A stretch of 8,332 bases of DNA from Rhodospirillales bacterium (lineage in GTDB: Bacteria > Pseudomonadota > Alphaproteobacteria > UBA8366 > JADFVY01). Positions 1 through 5,865 of the stretch are shown here, in pieces. Both the position numbers and the translations under genes were made by a program. The notes under the pieces were generated by a model. That model saw nothing but the letters and a program-made list of their open reading frames with translations, had not been told where the DNA came from and did no database searches. The stretch is from NCBI GenBank assembly GCA_024644185.1, contig JAHELM010000082.1, positions 1-8,332 of the forward strand, given 5' to 3'. Positions within the stretch are counted from its first letter, which is position 1. Every line of letters begins with the position of its first letter.

Positions 1-723
1 ATCCCCGCCGGCATGGAAATGATGGACCGCCCGGCGATTCGCGCCGCCGAGGATTTCGTGCATGCCGGCTATCCGCTGGATGTCGAGGCGCTGCTGATCA
101 TCGAACTCGACGGACCGGCCGTCGAGGTCGAGTACCTGATCGAGCGGGTTTCGACGATCGCCCGCGAGAGCGGCGTGACGACGCTGCGCGTGTCCGATAG
201 CGATGCGGAGCGCGAGGTCTTCTGGAAGGGCCGCAAGGCGGCCTTCCCGGCGGTCGGTCGCATCTCGCCCGATTATTACTGCATGGATGGCACCATTCCG
301 CGCCGCCGCCTGCCCGAGGTGCTGCGCCGCATGGCCGAGCTGTCCACGCGATACGGGCTTGGCGTGGCGAATGTGTTCCATGCCGGTGACGGCAATCTGC
401 ATCCGCTGATCCTGTACGATGCGAACAATCCGGGCGAACTTGAGAAGGCCGAGGCCTTCGGCGGCGATATCCTGAAGCTCTGCGTCGAGGTTGGCGGCGT
501 GCTGACCGGCGAACACGGGGTCGGCGTCGAGAAGCGCGACCTCATGCCGACGATGTTCACCCAGACCGATATGGAACAGCAGCAGCGTCTGAAATGCGCC
601 TTCGATCCGGCCGCGCTGTTGAATCCTGGCAAGATGCTGCCGGAATTGCATCGCTGCGCCGAGCTGGGCCGCATGCACATCCACAAGGGCAAGCTGCCCT
701 TCCCGGATATTCCGCGTTTCTAG
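1..723 (+). CDS. glcD: Glycolate oxidase FAD-linked subunit GlcD, C-terminal part (5' end outside window)
   Basis: This is the FAD-linked subunit of glycolate oxidase, which oxidises glycolate to glyoxylate together with GlcE and GlcF. The frame is open from the first base of the window, so the gene starts upstream; 240 residues are visible, about the C-terminal half of a roughly 480-500 residue family protein. The visible part is the FAD-oxidase C-terminal domain. It contains VFHAGDGNLHP near residues 125-135, GEHGVG near 167-172, and the closing FDPxxLLNPGKMLP motif near 201-215, all typical of the GlcD / D-lactate dehydrogenase / D-2-hydroxyacid oxidase group. The N-terminal FAD-binding (PCMH) domain is off the window. 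The gene is followed after 12 nt by glcE and then glcF, which separates it from stand-alone D-lactate dehydrogenases. The family is certain. Glycolate as substrate is inferred from the DEF gene set, and other 2-hydroxyacids remain possible. Confidence 0.93.
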   Translation: MPAGMEMMDRPAIRAAEDFVHAGYPLDVEALLIIELDGPAVEVEYLIERVSTIARESGVTTLRVSDSDAEREVFWKGRKAAFPAVGRISPDYYCMDGTIPRRRLPEVLRRMAELSTRYGLGVANVFHAGDGNLHPLILYDANNPGELEKAEAFGGDILKLCVEVGGVLTGEHGVGVEKRDLMPTMFTQTDMEQQQRLKCAFDPAALLNPGKMLPELHRCAELGRMHIHKGKLPFPDIPRF

Positions 724-735
724 GAGAGCCGAGCG

Positions 736-1992
736 GTGAGCGAAACCTTCCGGCCGGAAACCATCGACCAGTTGCGCGACCTGCTCGTCTGGGCGGTGGC
801 GGAGGACAAGACGATCGAACTGGTCGGATCGGGCAGCAAGCGCGCGCTGGGCCGGCCGGTGCGCGCCGATTACGTGGTGGCGATGGATCGCATGGCCGGA
901 ATCACGCTCTACGAGCCGGACGAACTGGTGCTGACCGCCCAGCCGGCGACGCCGCTGGCCGAGATCGAGGCGGCGCTGGCGGAGGCCGGGCAGCATCTGG
1001 AATTCGAACCGCCGGATTACGGGCCGCTGCTGGCGGCGCCCACCGCCGTCGCCGGGAAACCCGCGGCGAATGCCGGAAAGGGCACCATCGGTGGCCTGAT
1101 CGCCTGCAATCTGGCCGGTCCGCGGCGGATCAAGGCGGGTGCGGCGCGCGATCATTTCCTGGGCTTTCACGGTGTGTCGGGCCGCGGCGAGATTTTCAAG
1201 TCCGGCGGCCGCGTGGTCAAGAACGTCACCGGCTACGACCTCAGCAAGCTGATGGCGGGATCCTGGGGCACGCTGACGGCAATGACCGACGTGACGGTCA
1301 AGGTCATGCCGGTGCCGGAAAAGACGCGAACCGTGCTGTTGTTCGGCGCCAATGTCACCGCGGCCGGCGCGGTGATGTCCTCGGCGCTGCAAAGCCCGCA
1401 CGAGGTTTCCGGGGCCGCCTGGCTGCCCGCCGACCTGGCGTCCGGGTCGGCGGTTTCCACGGTGTCCGGCTTGCGGGCGTCGGTCACCGCGGTCCGTGTC
1501 GAGGGGCCGGGCCCGTCGGTGGAATACCGCTGCGCGGCCCTGCGGGAAATCTTCGGCGCGCTGGGCCCGACGCAGGAACTGCACAGCGCCGGTTCGGCCG
1601 CCTTCTGGCGCGAAATACGCGACGTCGCGCCCTTCGCCCGGCCGGGCGACACCCGCGCGGTCTGGAAGCTTTCGGTGGCGCCCACGGCGGGTCCCAGGAT
1701 CGTCGCATCCCTGGCGGCGGTGGACGGTGTCGATGCCTTCCTCGACTGGGGCGGCGGGCTGGTCTGGCTGGCCCTGCCGGAAGCCGGGGATGCCGGGCTG
1801 ACGACGGTGCGGGCGGCGATCCCCGAGGGTGGCGGCCATGCCACGCTGCTGCGCGCATCCGAGGCGTTGCGCGGGCGCGTGGAGGTGTTCCAGCCGCTCG
1901 CCGCCGGCCGCGCGGCGCTGTCGCGGCGCGTCAAGGCGGCCTTCGATCCCAAAGGGATTCTCAATCCCGGCCGCATCCACGCGGATTTGTGA
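736..1992 (+). CDS. glcE: Glycolate oxidase FAD-binding subunit GlcE
   Basis: This is the second flavin-type subunit of the glycolate oxidase complex, 418 residues, somewhat longer than E. coli GlcE (about 350). The N-terminal half is a PCMH-type FAD-binding domain: GSGSKRALGRP at residues 31-41 is the pyrophosphate-binding loop, GTIGGLIACNLAGPRR lies at 116-131, and KNVTGYDLSKLMAGSWGTL at 162-180 is a strong family signature. The C terminus ends in FDPKGILNPGRI, the same closing motif as in GlcD. The GTG start at 736 is chosen because AGGAG (722-726), overlapping the glcD stop, lies 9 nt upstream and the family N terminus fits. A stretch around residues 98-115 (Ala/Pro/Gly-rich, before GTIGG) looks slightly longer than usual. 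The short gaps to glcD (12 nt) and glcF (19 nt) indicate one operon. Confidence 0.95.
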   Translation: MSETFRPETIDQLRDLLVWAVAEDKTIELVGSGSKRALGRPVRADYVVAMDRMAGITLYEPDELVLTAQPATPLAEIEAALAEAGQHLEFEPPDYGPLLAAPTAVAGKPAANAGKGTIGGLIACNLAGPRRIKAGAARDHFLGFHGVSGRGEIFKSGGRVVKNVTGYDLSKLMAGSWGTLTAMTDVTVKVMPVPEKTRTVLLFGANVTAAGAVMSSALQSPHEVSGAAWLPADLASGSAVSTVSGLRASVTAVRVEGPGPSVEYRCAALREIFGALGPTQELHSAGSAAFWREIRDVAPFARPGDTRAVWKLSVAPTAGPRIVASLAAVDGVDAFLDWGGGLVWLALPEAGDAGLTTVRAAIPEGGGHATLLRASEALRGRVEVFQPLAAGRAALSRRVKAAFDPKGILNPGRIHADL

Positions 1993-2011
1993 GCGACGGA
2001 GCAGACAGCGC

Positions 2012-3346
2012 ATGCAGACGCATTTCACGCCCGACCAGCTCGCCGACCCGGATATCCGGGTCGCCAACGAAATCCTGCGCGCCTGCGTGCATTGCGGATT
2101 CTGCACCGCTACCTGCCCGACCTATGTGCTGCTGGGCGACGAACTGGACAGCCCGCGCGGCCGCATCTATCAGATCAAGGAGATGCTGGAGACCGACCGG
2201 CCGGCGCCGCCGTCGGTCACCAGACATATCGATCGCTGTCTGTCCTGCCTGAGCTGCATGACCACCTGTCCGTCGGGTGTGCACTATATGCATCTGGTGG
2301 ATATGGCGCGCGCGCATGTTCACCGCACCGCGCACCGGCCGCTGTCCGAACGCTTGTTGCGCGGCATGCTGGCGCTGGTGCTGCCGCGGCCCTTCCTGTT
2401 CCGGCTGGCGCTGGTCGGTGCCTTCCTGGCGCGGCCGGTTGCCGGGCTGCTGCGCGGGCGTCTGGGCGCCATGATGAAGCTGGCGCCACGCCGCCTGTCG
2501 GGGCCGTCATCGGTCGACCGGCCGCAGGTGATCCGGGCGCAGGGCCAGCGCCGGGGCCGCGTGGCGCTGCTCAGCGGCTGCGCGCAGCAGGTGCTGAACA
2601 CGGCGATCAACGAGGCGACGGTGCGGCTTCTCACCCGACATGGCGTAGAGGTCGTGATCGCCCGCGGTGCCGGCTGCTGCGGCGCGCTGGTGCACCACAT
2701 GGGCAAGACCGATACGTCGCACGCCCAGGCGGCGGCGAACATCGAAGCCTGGATGCGCGAATCGGCGCGCGGGGGCCTTGATGCGATCATCGTCAACGCC
2801 AGCGGCTGCGGCACGCAGGTCAAGGATTACGGCTTCATGTTCCGCAACGACCGGGCACTGGCGGCCGACGCGGCGCGGGTTTCCGGCATGACCCGGGATA
2901 TCACCGAATACATGGCGGAAATCGGGCTCAGGCCCAGCGTCCGGCCCGGCGCCTTTCCGGTCGCCTATCATTCCGCCTGTTCGCTGCAGCACGGCCAGAA
3001 GATCACCGCCCTGCCGAAGCGCCTGTTGGCCGGGGCCGGATTCACGGTGCGCGATGTCGCCGAGGCGCATCTGTGCTGCGGATCCGCCGGAACCTACAAC
3101 ATCATGCAGCCGGAAATCGCGACCCGCCTGCGCGCGCGCAAGCTGGCCAATATCGCCGCGACCGGCGCGCCGGTAATCGCCGCCGGCAATATCGGCTGCA
3201 TGGCGCAACTGGCCGGAGATACCCCGATCGTGCACACGGTCGAACTGCTCGACTGGGCGACCGGCGGCCCGCTGCCGGCGGCGCTCAAGGGCGTCGATCT
3301 GGGGCCGGCCGTGGCGCAGAGCGCGGCGATGGTGGCGGCGGAGTAG
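2012..3346 (+). CDS. glcF: Glycolate oxidase iron-sulfur subunit GlcF
   Basis: This is the iron-sulfur subunit that takes electrons from the GlcD/GlcE flavins and passes them to the respiratory chain; 444 residues. Two ferredoxin-type 4Fe-4S motifs are visible: C25xxC28xxC31xxxC35P and C76xxC79xxC82xxxC86P. Two cysteine-rich (CCG) domains follow. The first has C190, C222-C223-G and C266; the second has C323, C355-C356-G and C396. All expected cysteines are present. The frame is open back to 1829, but that would overlap glcE by more than 160 nt. The ATG at 2012 follows GGAG at 1998-2001 and gives the usual N terminus just before the first cluster, so it is preferred. The segment 118-155 between the two halves is hydrophobic and Arg-rich and may touch the membrane. 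GlcF is the last gene of the operon, and a hairpin follows at 3382-3405. Confidence 0.95.
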   Translation: MQTHFTPDQLADPDIRVANEILRACVHCGFCTATCPTYVLLGDELDSPRGRIYQIKEMLETDRPAPPSVTRHIDRCLSCLSCMTTCPSGVHYMHLVDMARAHVHRTAHRPLSERLLRGMLALVLPRPFLFRLALVGAFLARPVAGLLRGRLGAMMKLAPRRLSGPSSVDRPQVIRAQGQRRGRVALLSGCAQQVLNTAINEATVRLLTRHGVEVVIARGAGCCGALVHHMGKTDTSHAQAAANIEAWMRESARGGLDAIIVNASGCGTQVKDYGFMFRNDRALAADAARVSGMTRDITEYMAEIGLRPSVRPGAFPVAYHSACSLQHGQKITALPKRLLAGAGFTVRDVAEAHLCCGSAGTYNIMQPEIATRLRARKLANIAATGAPVIAAGNIGCMAQLAGDTPIVHTVELLDWATGGPLPAALKGVDLGPAVAQSAAMVAAE

Positions 3347-3381
3347 GCGACAAGGCGGGCGGCGACCGAAAGGGGCATGGC

Positions 3382-3405
3382 GTCGCGAAAAAAAATCTTC
3401 GCGAC
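3382..3405 (+). terminator. Hairpin after glcF, possible terminator
   Basis: A perfect 7-bp inverted repeat, GTCGCGA (3382-3388) and TCGCGAC (3399-3405), encloses a 10-nt loop that begins with an A-run. It lies 35 nt after the glcF stop. The following bases are AT-rich but do not form a clean T-tract, so a classical Rho-independent terminator is only partly supported. Its position at the end of the glc operon and before a new promoter region fits termination. It could instead be a protein-binding palindrome. Confidence 0.4.
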
Positions 3406-3409
3406 AAAT

Positions 3410-3423
3410 TCGATATAAATCAA
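3410..3423. promoter_or_regulatory. FNR/CRP-family (FixK/Anr/Dnr-type) box
   Basis: TCGAT-ATAA-ATCAA matches the FNR-type consensus TTGAT-N4-ATCAA at 9 of 10 defined positions; only the second base of the left half differs. It sits inside an AT-rich island (about 3387-3440) that stands out sharply from the GC-rich surroundings, as regulatory DNA often does. Its centre is about 79 nt upstream of the start expected from the ECF promoter at 3464-3490. TAGAAT (3429-3434) downstream could be a weak sigma-70 -10, but no convincing -35 was found. Which promoter the box would act on is unclear. Confidence 0.4.
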
Positions 3424-3445
3424 ATAATTAGAATATTTCTGCGCG

Positions 3446-3468
3446 GTTCCCGCGATTTTTCCGGGAAC
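3446..3468. promoter_or_regulatory. Inverted repeat overlapping the ECF -35 element
   Basis: GTTCCCG (3446-3452) and CGGGAAC (3462-3468) form a perfect 7-bp inverted repeat around a 9-nt T-rich centre. The right arm contains the GGAAC of the proposed ECF -35 element. If the repeat is a protein-binding site, a bound regulator would block or modulate sigma binding. As RNA it would only form if transcription comes from upstream, for example read-through from glcF or an AT-island promoter. It may be partly coincidental, since the right arm is itself constrained as a -35. Confidence 0.35.
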
Positions 3469-3490
3469 TTCTCACGCGGCTTTGCGTCTC
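3464..3490 (+). promoter_or_regulatory. ECF sigma-factor promoter of the DsrE-methyltransferase-sigma operon
   Basis: GGAACTT at 3464-3470 is a perfect ECF-type -35 element, and CGTCTC at 3485-3490 is a typical ECF -10. Between GGAAC and CGTC there are exactly 16 nt, the usual ECF spacing. Transcription would start near 3495, leaving an untranslated leader of about 70 nt before the start codon at 3567. The operon it fronts carries its own ECF sigma gene (4855-5472), so autoregulation is the simplest reading. No other GGAAC-N16-CGTC pair was noticed by eye in the window. The elements are seen directly; that this operon's own sigma uses them is inferred. Confidence 0.65.
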
Positions 3491-3566
3491 TCTCGGCATG
3501 GCGCCACCGGATCAACCGGTACCCGGGTAAAGAACCTGGACCTTATCGAACATGGGAGAGAGAGTT

Positions 3567-3926
3567 ATGAGCACGAAGATTCTTGTCAACGCGACCTATG
3601 GGCTGGACGACCTCGAGCGGGCGACCGTTCCCTTCATCGTCGCCAGCGCATCGGCTGCGTCCTCCAACGAGACGGTGATGTTCCTGACCGCGGACTCGGT
3701 CCGCCTGGTGACGACCGGGGGTGCCAAGGACATGCAGGCGGAAGGGTACCCGCCGGTGTCCGATCTGATCGACGCCCTGGTCGAGAACGGCGGCAAGATC
3801 TGGGTCTGCCCCGTTTGCGCCAAGGCGCGCGGAATCGGACCGGACGATCTGATTTCCGGCGCCGAAATCGCCGGCGCCGCCCGGACCATCGGCTACCTGG
3901 CCGAGGGCGCCCGCACCATCATGTAG
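3567..3926 (+). CDS. DsrE/DsrF-like small protein with a CxxC motif
   Basis: A small soluble cytoplasmic protein of 119 residues in the DsrE/F-like superfamily, whose members take part in sulfur relay (persulfide transfer) or thiol redox chemistry. The N terminus KILVNATYGLDD is the first beta strand and loop of the fold, and VMFLTADSVRLV (37-48) is the second strand region. The conserved cysteine site is IWVCPVCAKARGI (78-90), with Cys81 and Cys84 in a CPVC arrangement. An in-frame ATG lies at 3552, but the Shine-Dalgarno GGGAGAG (3554-3560) overlaps it and is well placed for the ATG at 3567, so the shorter form is chosen. It is the first gene after the proposed ECF promoter and is followed by a strong GC hairpin and a methyltransferase gene. 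It may deliver or accept sulfur for the products of this operon. The fold assignment is good; the partner and reaction are unknown. Confidence 0.8.
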   Translation: MSTKILVNATYGLDDLERATVPFIVASASAASSNETVMFLTADSVRLVTTGGAKDMQAEGYPPVSDLIDALVENGGKIWVCPVCAKARGIGPDDLISGAEIAGAARTIGYLAEGARTIM

Positions 3927-3933
3927 GACATCG

Positions 3934-3958
3934 GGCCGGCCCCCGGTGCGGGCCGGCC
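3934..3958 (+). other. Intercistronic GC hairpin between the DsrE-like and first methyltransferase genes
   Basis: GGCCGGCCC (3934-3942) and GGGCCGGCC (3950-3958) form a perfect 9-bp all-GC stem with a 7-nt loop. It begins 8 nt after the DsrE stop and ends 12 nt before the next Shine-Dalgarno. No T-tract follows, so it is more likely a partial attenuator or an mRNA-stabilising element than a full terminator. It would favour higher expression of the DsrE-like protein than of the downstream genes. Confidence 0.5.
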
Positions 3959-3981
3959 AGCCTTATCCGTGGAGACGTGAC

Positions 3982-4776
3982 ATGAAGACCGAACTCAAGG
4001 AAAAACCCAGGGCCGTCGACCTCGCCTCGCTGGAGCGGCAGGTCAAGGAGATGTACCGGGCGGTGGCGGACGAGCCGCACCGCGAATACCACTTCGAGAT
4101 GGGCCGCGGCCTCACCGAACGCCTCGGCTACCCGGTCGCCGATCTGGACCGCATCCCCGCCCAGGCCATCGAATCCTTCGCCGGCGTCGGTTATTTCTTC
4201 GATCTGGCTGCACTGCGGCCGGGCGAGACAGTGGTCGATCTGGGCAGCGGTTCCGGCACCGATACCTTCATCGCCGCCCTCAAGGTGGGGCCGAAGGGCC
4301 GTGTCGTCGGCATCGACATGACCGATGCGCAACTGGCCAAGGCCAGCCGCCTGCGCGACGAGGCCGGATTCGCCATGGTCGAGTATCGCAAGAGCTATAT
4401 CGAGCGGGTGCCGGTGGACGATGCAAGCGTCGACGCGGTGATCAGCAACGGCGTGATCAACCTGTCGCCCGACAAGGCGTCGGTGTTCGGCGAGGTGGCG
4501 CGGATGCTGAAGCCGGGCGGCCGGCTGGCCATCGCCGACATCGTGACCGAAAAGCATCTGCCCGAGGGCGTCACCTGCAATGCCGATCTGTGGGCGGCCT
4601 GCATCGGCGGCGCCATGCAGGAAGACGACTACCGGGCGGCGATCGAGGCTTGCGGCATGAATGTCGTCGCGATTGTGCCGAATACGGCCTACGGTTTCAT
4701 TTCCGACAGCGCCCGCGGCGCAACCGGCAAGTGGGGCGTCAAGAGCGTGTCGCTTCTGGCGCGCAAACCGGGCTGA
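3982..4776 (+). CDS. ArsM-like class I SAM-dependent methyltransferase (first copy)
   Basis: A 264-residue class I SAM methyltransferase. Motif I is VVDLGSGSGTD at 84-94 (SAM-binding glycine loop), the acidic motif II is VVGIDMT at 108-114, and VISNGVINLSPDK at 153-165 and MLKPGGRLAIADI at 175-187 are the later motifs. The segment YPVADLDRIPAQAIESFAGVGY (50-71) is typical of proteins often named arsenite methyltransferase or UbiE-like. Known ArsM enzymes have a cysteine in the SNC motif; here it is Gly157. Cys207 (AACIGGAM), comparable to a second ArsM cysteine, is kept; Cys199 and Cys224 are also present. Arsenite methylation is therefore doubtful and the substrate is unknown. The ATG at 3982 is preferred over an in-frame ATG at 3946 because GGAG lies at 3971-3974 and the earlier start would fall inside the hairpin. 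It is paralogous to the product of 5866-6651. Confidence 0.85.
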   Translation: MKTELKEKPRAVDLASLERQVKEMYRAVADEPHREYHFEMGRGLTERLGYPVADLDRIPAQAIESFAGVGYFFDLAALRPGETVVDLGSGSGTDTFIAALKVGPKGRVVGIDMTDAQLAKASRLRDEAGFAMVEYRKSYIERVPVDDASVDAVISNGVINLSPDKASVFGEVARMLKPGGRLAIADIVTEKHLPEGVTCNADLWAACIGGAMQEDDYRAAIEACGMNVVAIVPNTAYGFISDSARGATGKWGVKSVSLLARKPG

Positions 4777-4788
4777 ACCGGCGCCAGA

Positions 4789-4821
4789 CCCGGGCCGCGG
4801 AAAACTTCCCGCGAGCCCGGG
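4789..4821 (+). other. Intercistronic hairpin between the first methyltransferase and the sigma factor gene
   Basis: CCCGGGC (4789-4795) pairs with GCCCGGG (4815-4821) and, inside it, CGCGG (4796-4800) pairs with CCGCG (4809-4813), with one bulged A at 4814. This gives a 12-bp GC-rich stem and an 8-nt loop AAAACTTC. There is no T-tract, so it may act as an attenuator or a block to 3' exonucleases, lowering sigma factor expression relative to the first two genes. It ends 33 nt before the sigma start. Confidence 0.5.
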
Positions 4822-4854
4822 CCGGGCGCTACACTGCGCAACGATGGCGGCGAC

Positions 4855-5472
4855 ATGGAAGTGACGGCTGACAGCGGAGCGTTTTTCGCGGGGCAGGTGC
4901 GGGGGGCGATGGACAGCCTCTACGGCGCCGCCCTGAAACTCACCCGCAACGCGGGCGAGGCGGAGGATCTCGTGGCCGAGGCCGTGGGGCGCGCCTGGTC
5001 GGCATTTCAGTCCCTGGAAGACCGCTCGCGCTTCCGCCCGTGGCTGTTCCGCATCCTCACCAACACCTATATCGACAGATATCGCAAGCGGCGCGACTCG
5101 CCGGCGATGGAGTCCTGGGACGACAGCGGAGCCTGCGACGACGACGACGGCAATTTCTCGCTGTTCGAACGACTGCACCAGCCGTTCCTGCTGTGGTGGG
5201 GCAATCCCGAACAGGAATACGTCAACAAGCTGCTGCGCGAGGATATCAACCGGGCGATCGATGCGCTGCCGGCAGTATTCCGGCTGGCGGTGATTCTGAT
5301 CGATGTCGAGGGATTCGCCTATCGGGAGGCCGCCGAGGCGCTCGGCGTCCCGGTGAATACAGTTCGTTCGCGGCTGAAGCGCGGCCGCGCCTGCCTGCAA
5401 AAGGCTCTGTGGAAACACGCCGGGGATATCGGCGTGACGAAATCGGCAACCGAAGGGGCCTCCCTCAGATGA
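4855..5472 (+). CDS. ECF-family RNA polymerase sigma factor (SigR/RpoE-like)
   Basis: An alternative sigma factor of 205 residues with only regions 2 and 4. Region 2 spans about 18-80 (LYGAALKLTRNAGEAEDLV, AWSAF, RPWLFRILTNTYIDRYRKRR). Region 4 spans about 132-187, with ALPAVFRLAVILIDVEGFAYREAA followed by the helix-turn-helix EALGVPVNTVRSRLKRGRACL. The linker (about 83-127) is long for an ECF factor and very acidic (DDSGACDDDDGN), then Trp/Phe-rich; NPEQEYVNKLL before region 4 recalls SigR-type factors. The ATG at 4855 has only a weak GGCGG (4846-4850) upstream; a GTG at 4861 is an alternative. Weak initiation would keep the sigma level low. The stop overlaps the anti-sigma start by 4 nt. 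It probably recognises the GGAAC-N16-CGTC promoter at 3464-3490 and so activates its own operon. The sigma identity is certain; the regulon and signal are inferred. Confidence 0.95.
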   Translation: MEVTADSGAFFAGQVRGAMDSLYGAALKLTRNAGEAEDLVAEAVGRAWSAFQSLEDRSRFRPWLFRILTNTYIDRYRKRRDSPAMESWDDSGACDDDDGNFSLFERLHQPFLLWWGNPEQEYVNKLLREDINRAIDALPAVFRLAVILIDVEGFAYREAAEALGVPVNTVRSRLKRGRACLQKALWKHAGDIGVTKSATEGASLR

Positions 5473-5804
5473 CGGATGGCAAGAAGAACCACGATACGCG
5501 CGCCATCGACTGCGCGGAGGCGATGCGGCAGCTCTTCGACTATCTCGATGGCGAGGTCGAAGCGGCAGCCCATGAGGAGATTCACCGTCATCTCGACGGT
5601 TGCCGCAGTTGCTTCTCGCGCGTCGAGTTCGAGAAGGCGCTGAAAGCGCGGGTCCGGAAAGCCGCCCGAAGCCGTGCGCCGGACAGCCTGAAAGACAGGC
5701 TGGACGTGCTCATCCGGGGTTTCGCCGTAGCCGGCGAGGCCGCCGCGCGCGATCGCGAACCAAAAACCAGGGCAGGGAAGGATCCGCGAAAGAGCCGGGG
5801 TTGA
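5469..5804 (+). CDS. Zinc-containing (ZAS) anti-sigma factor, RsrA-like
   Basis: A soluble anti-sigma factor of 111 residues that should bind and hold the sigma factor encoded just upstream. The ZAS zinc site is visible: Cys15, then His41-xxx-Cys45-xx-Cys48 (HLDGCRSC). The spacings between these residues (26, 4, 3) agree, from memory, with those of the thiol-redox switch RsrA. There is no membrane segment and no large C-terminal sensor domain (such as the cupin of ChrR), so the sensor is probably the zinc-thiol centre itself, releasing sigma upon oxidation or thiol modification. After about residue 85 the tail is charged and probably disordered. The ATG overlaps the sigma stop (ATGA, 5469-5472), which indicates translational coupling and near-equal synthesis. 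The family call is firm. The oxidative or thiol trigger is inferred from the motif and the absence of other domains. Confidence 0.9.
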   Translation: MTDGKKNHDTRAIDCAEAMRQLFDYLDGEVEAAAHEEIHRHLDGCRSCFSRVEFEKALKARVRKAARSRAPDSLKDRLDVLIRGFAVAGEAAARDREPKTRAGKDPRKSRG

Positions 5805-5811
5805 AGGAAAT

Positions 5812-5825
5812 CCCCGGCCACGGGG
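5812..5825 (+). other. Small hairpin after the anti-sigma gene
   Basis: CCCCG (5812-5816) and CGGGG (5821-5825) can form a 5-bp stem with a GCCA loop, starting 7 nt after the anti-sigma stop. The following GCGGGCCCC offers competing pairings. It is weaker than the hairpins in the two upstream gaps, and in DNA this rich in GC it could be chance. Confidence 0.25.
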
Positions 5826-5835
5826 TGCGGGCCCC

Positions 5836-5863
5836 GAAAGAGAGGGAAAGAGAGGGAAAGAGA
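5836..5863 (+). repeat. 28-nt homopurine tract with 10-bp tandem repeat carrying the ribosome binding site
   Basis: The strand is pure A/G from 5836 to 5863. It contains two exact copies of the unit AGAGGGAAAG (5841-5850 and 5851-5860), flanked by partial copies. Each unit offers a Shine-Dalgarno-like GAGGGA. The second copy is about 9-10 nt from the ATG at 5866, a good distance; the first is about 10 nt further away. It is both the ribosome entry site of the second methyltransferase and a direct repeat that could gain or lose a unit. Confidence 0.75.
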
Positions 5864-5865
5864 CG

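Noticed and set aside
594..2252. 552-codon open frame on the plus strand overlapping glcD, glcE and glcF
   Set aside because: It is Arg/Gly/Ala-rich out-of-frame translation of GC-rich coding DNA. The overlapping GlcE and GlcF frames carry clear family motifs.
3946..3981. Upstream ATG adding 12 residues to the first methyltransferase
   Set aside because: It lies inside the stem-loop at 3934-3958 and has no ribosome binding site; the ATG at 3982 has GGAG at a good distance.
4799..4835. A separate promoter for the sigma gene (GGAAAACTT as ECF -35, TACACT as -10)
   Set aside because: There is no GGAAC core and no CGTC at the right distance, TACACT lacks a matching -35, and the first element lies in the loop and stem of the hairpin.
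3919..5418. 499-codon open frame on the minus strand
   Set aside because: It is antisense to the first methyltransferase and the sigma gene, has low-complexity His/Arg/Ala composition, and no recognisable domain.
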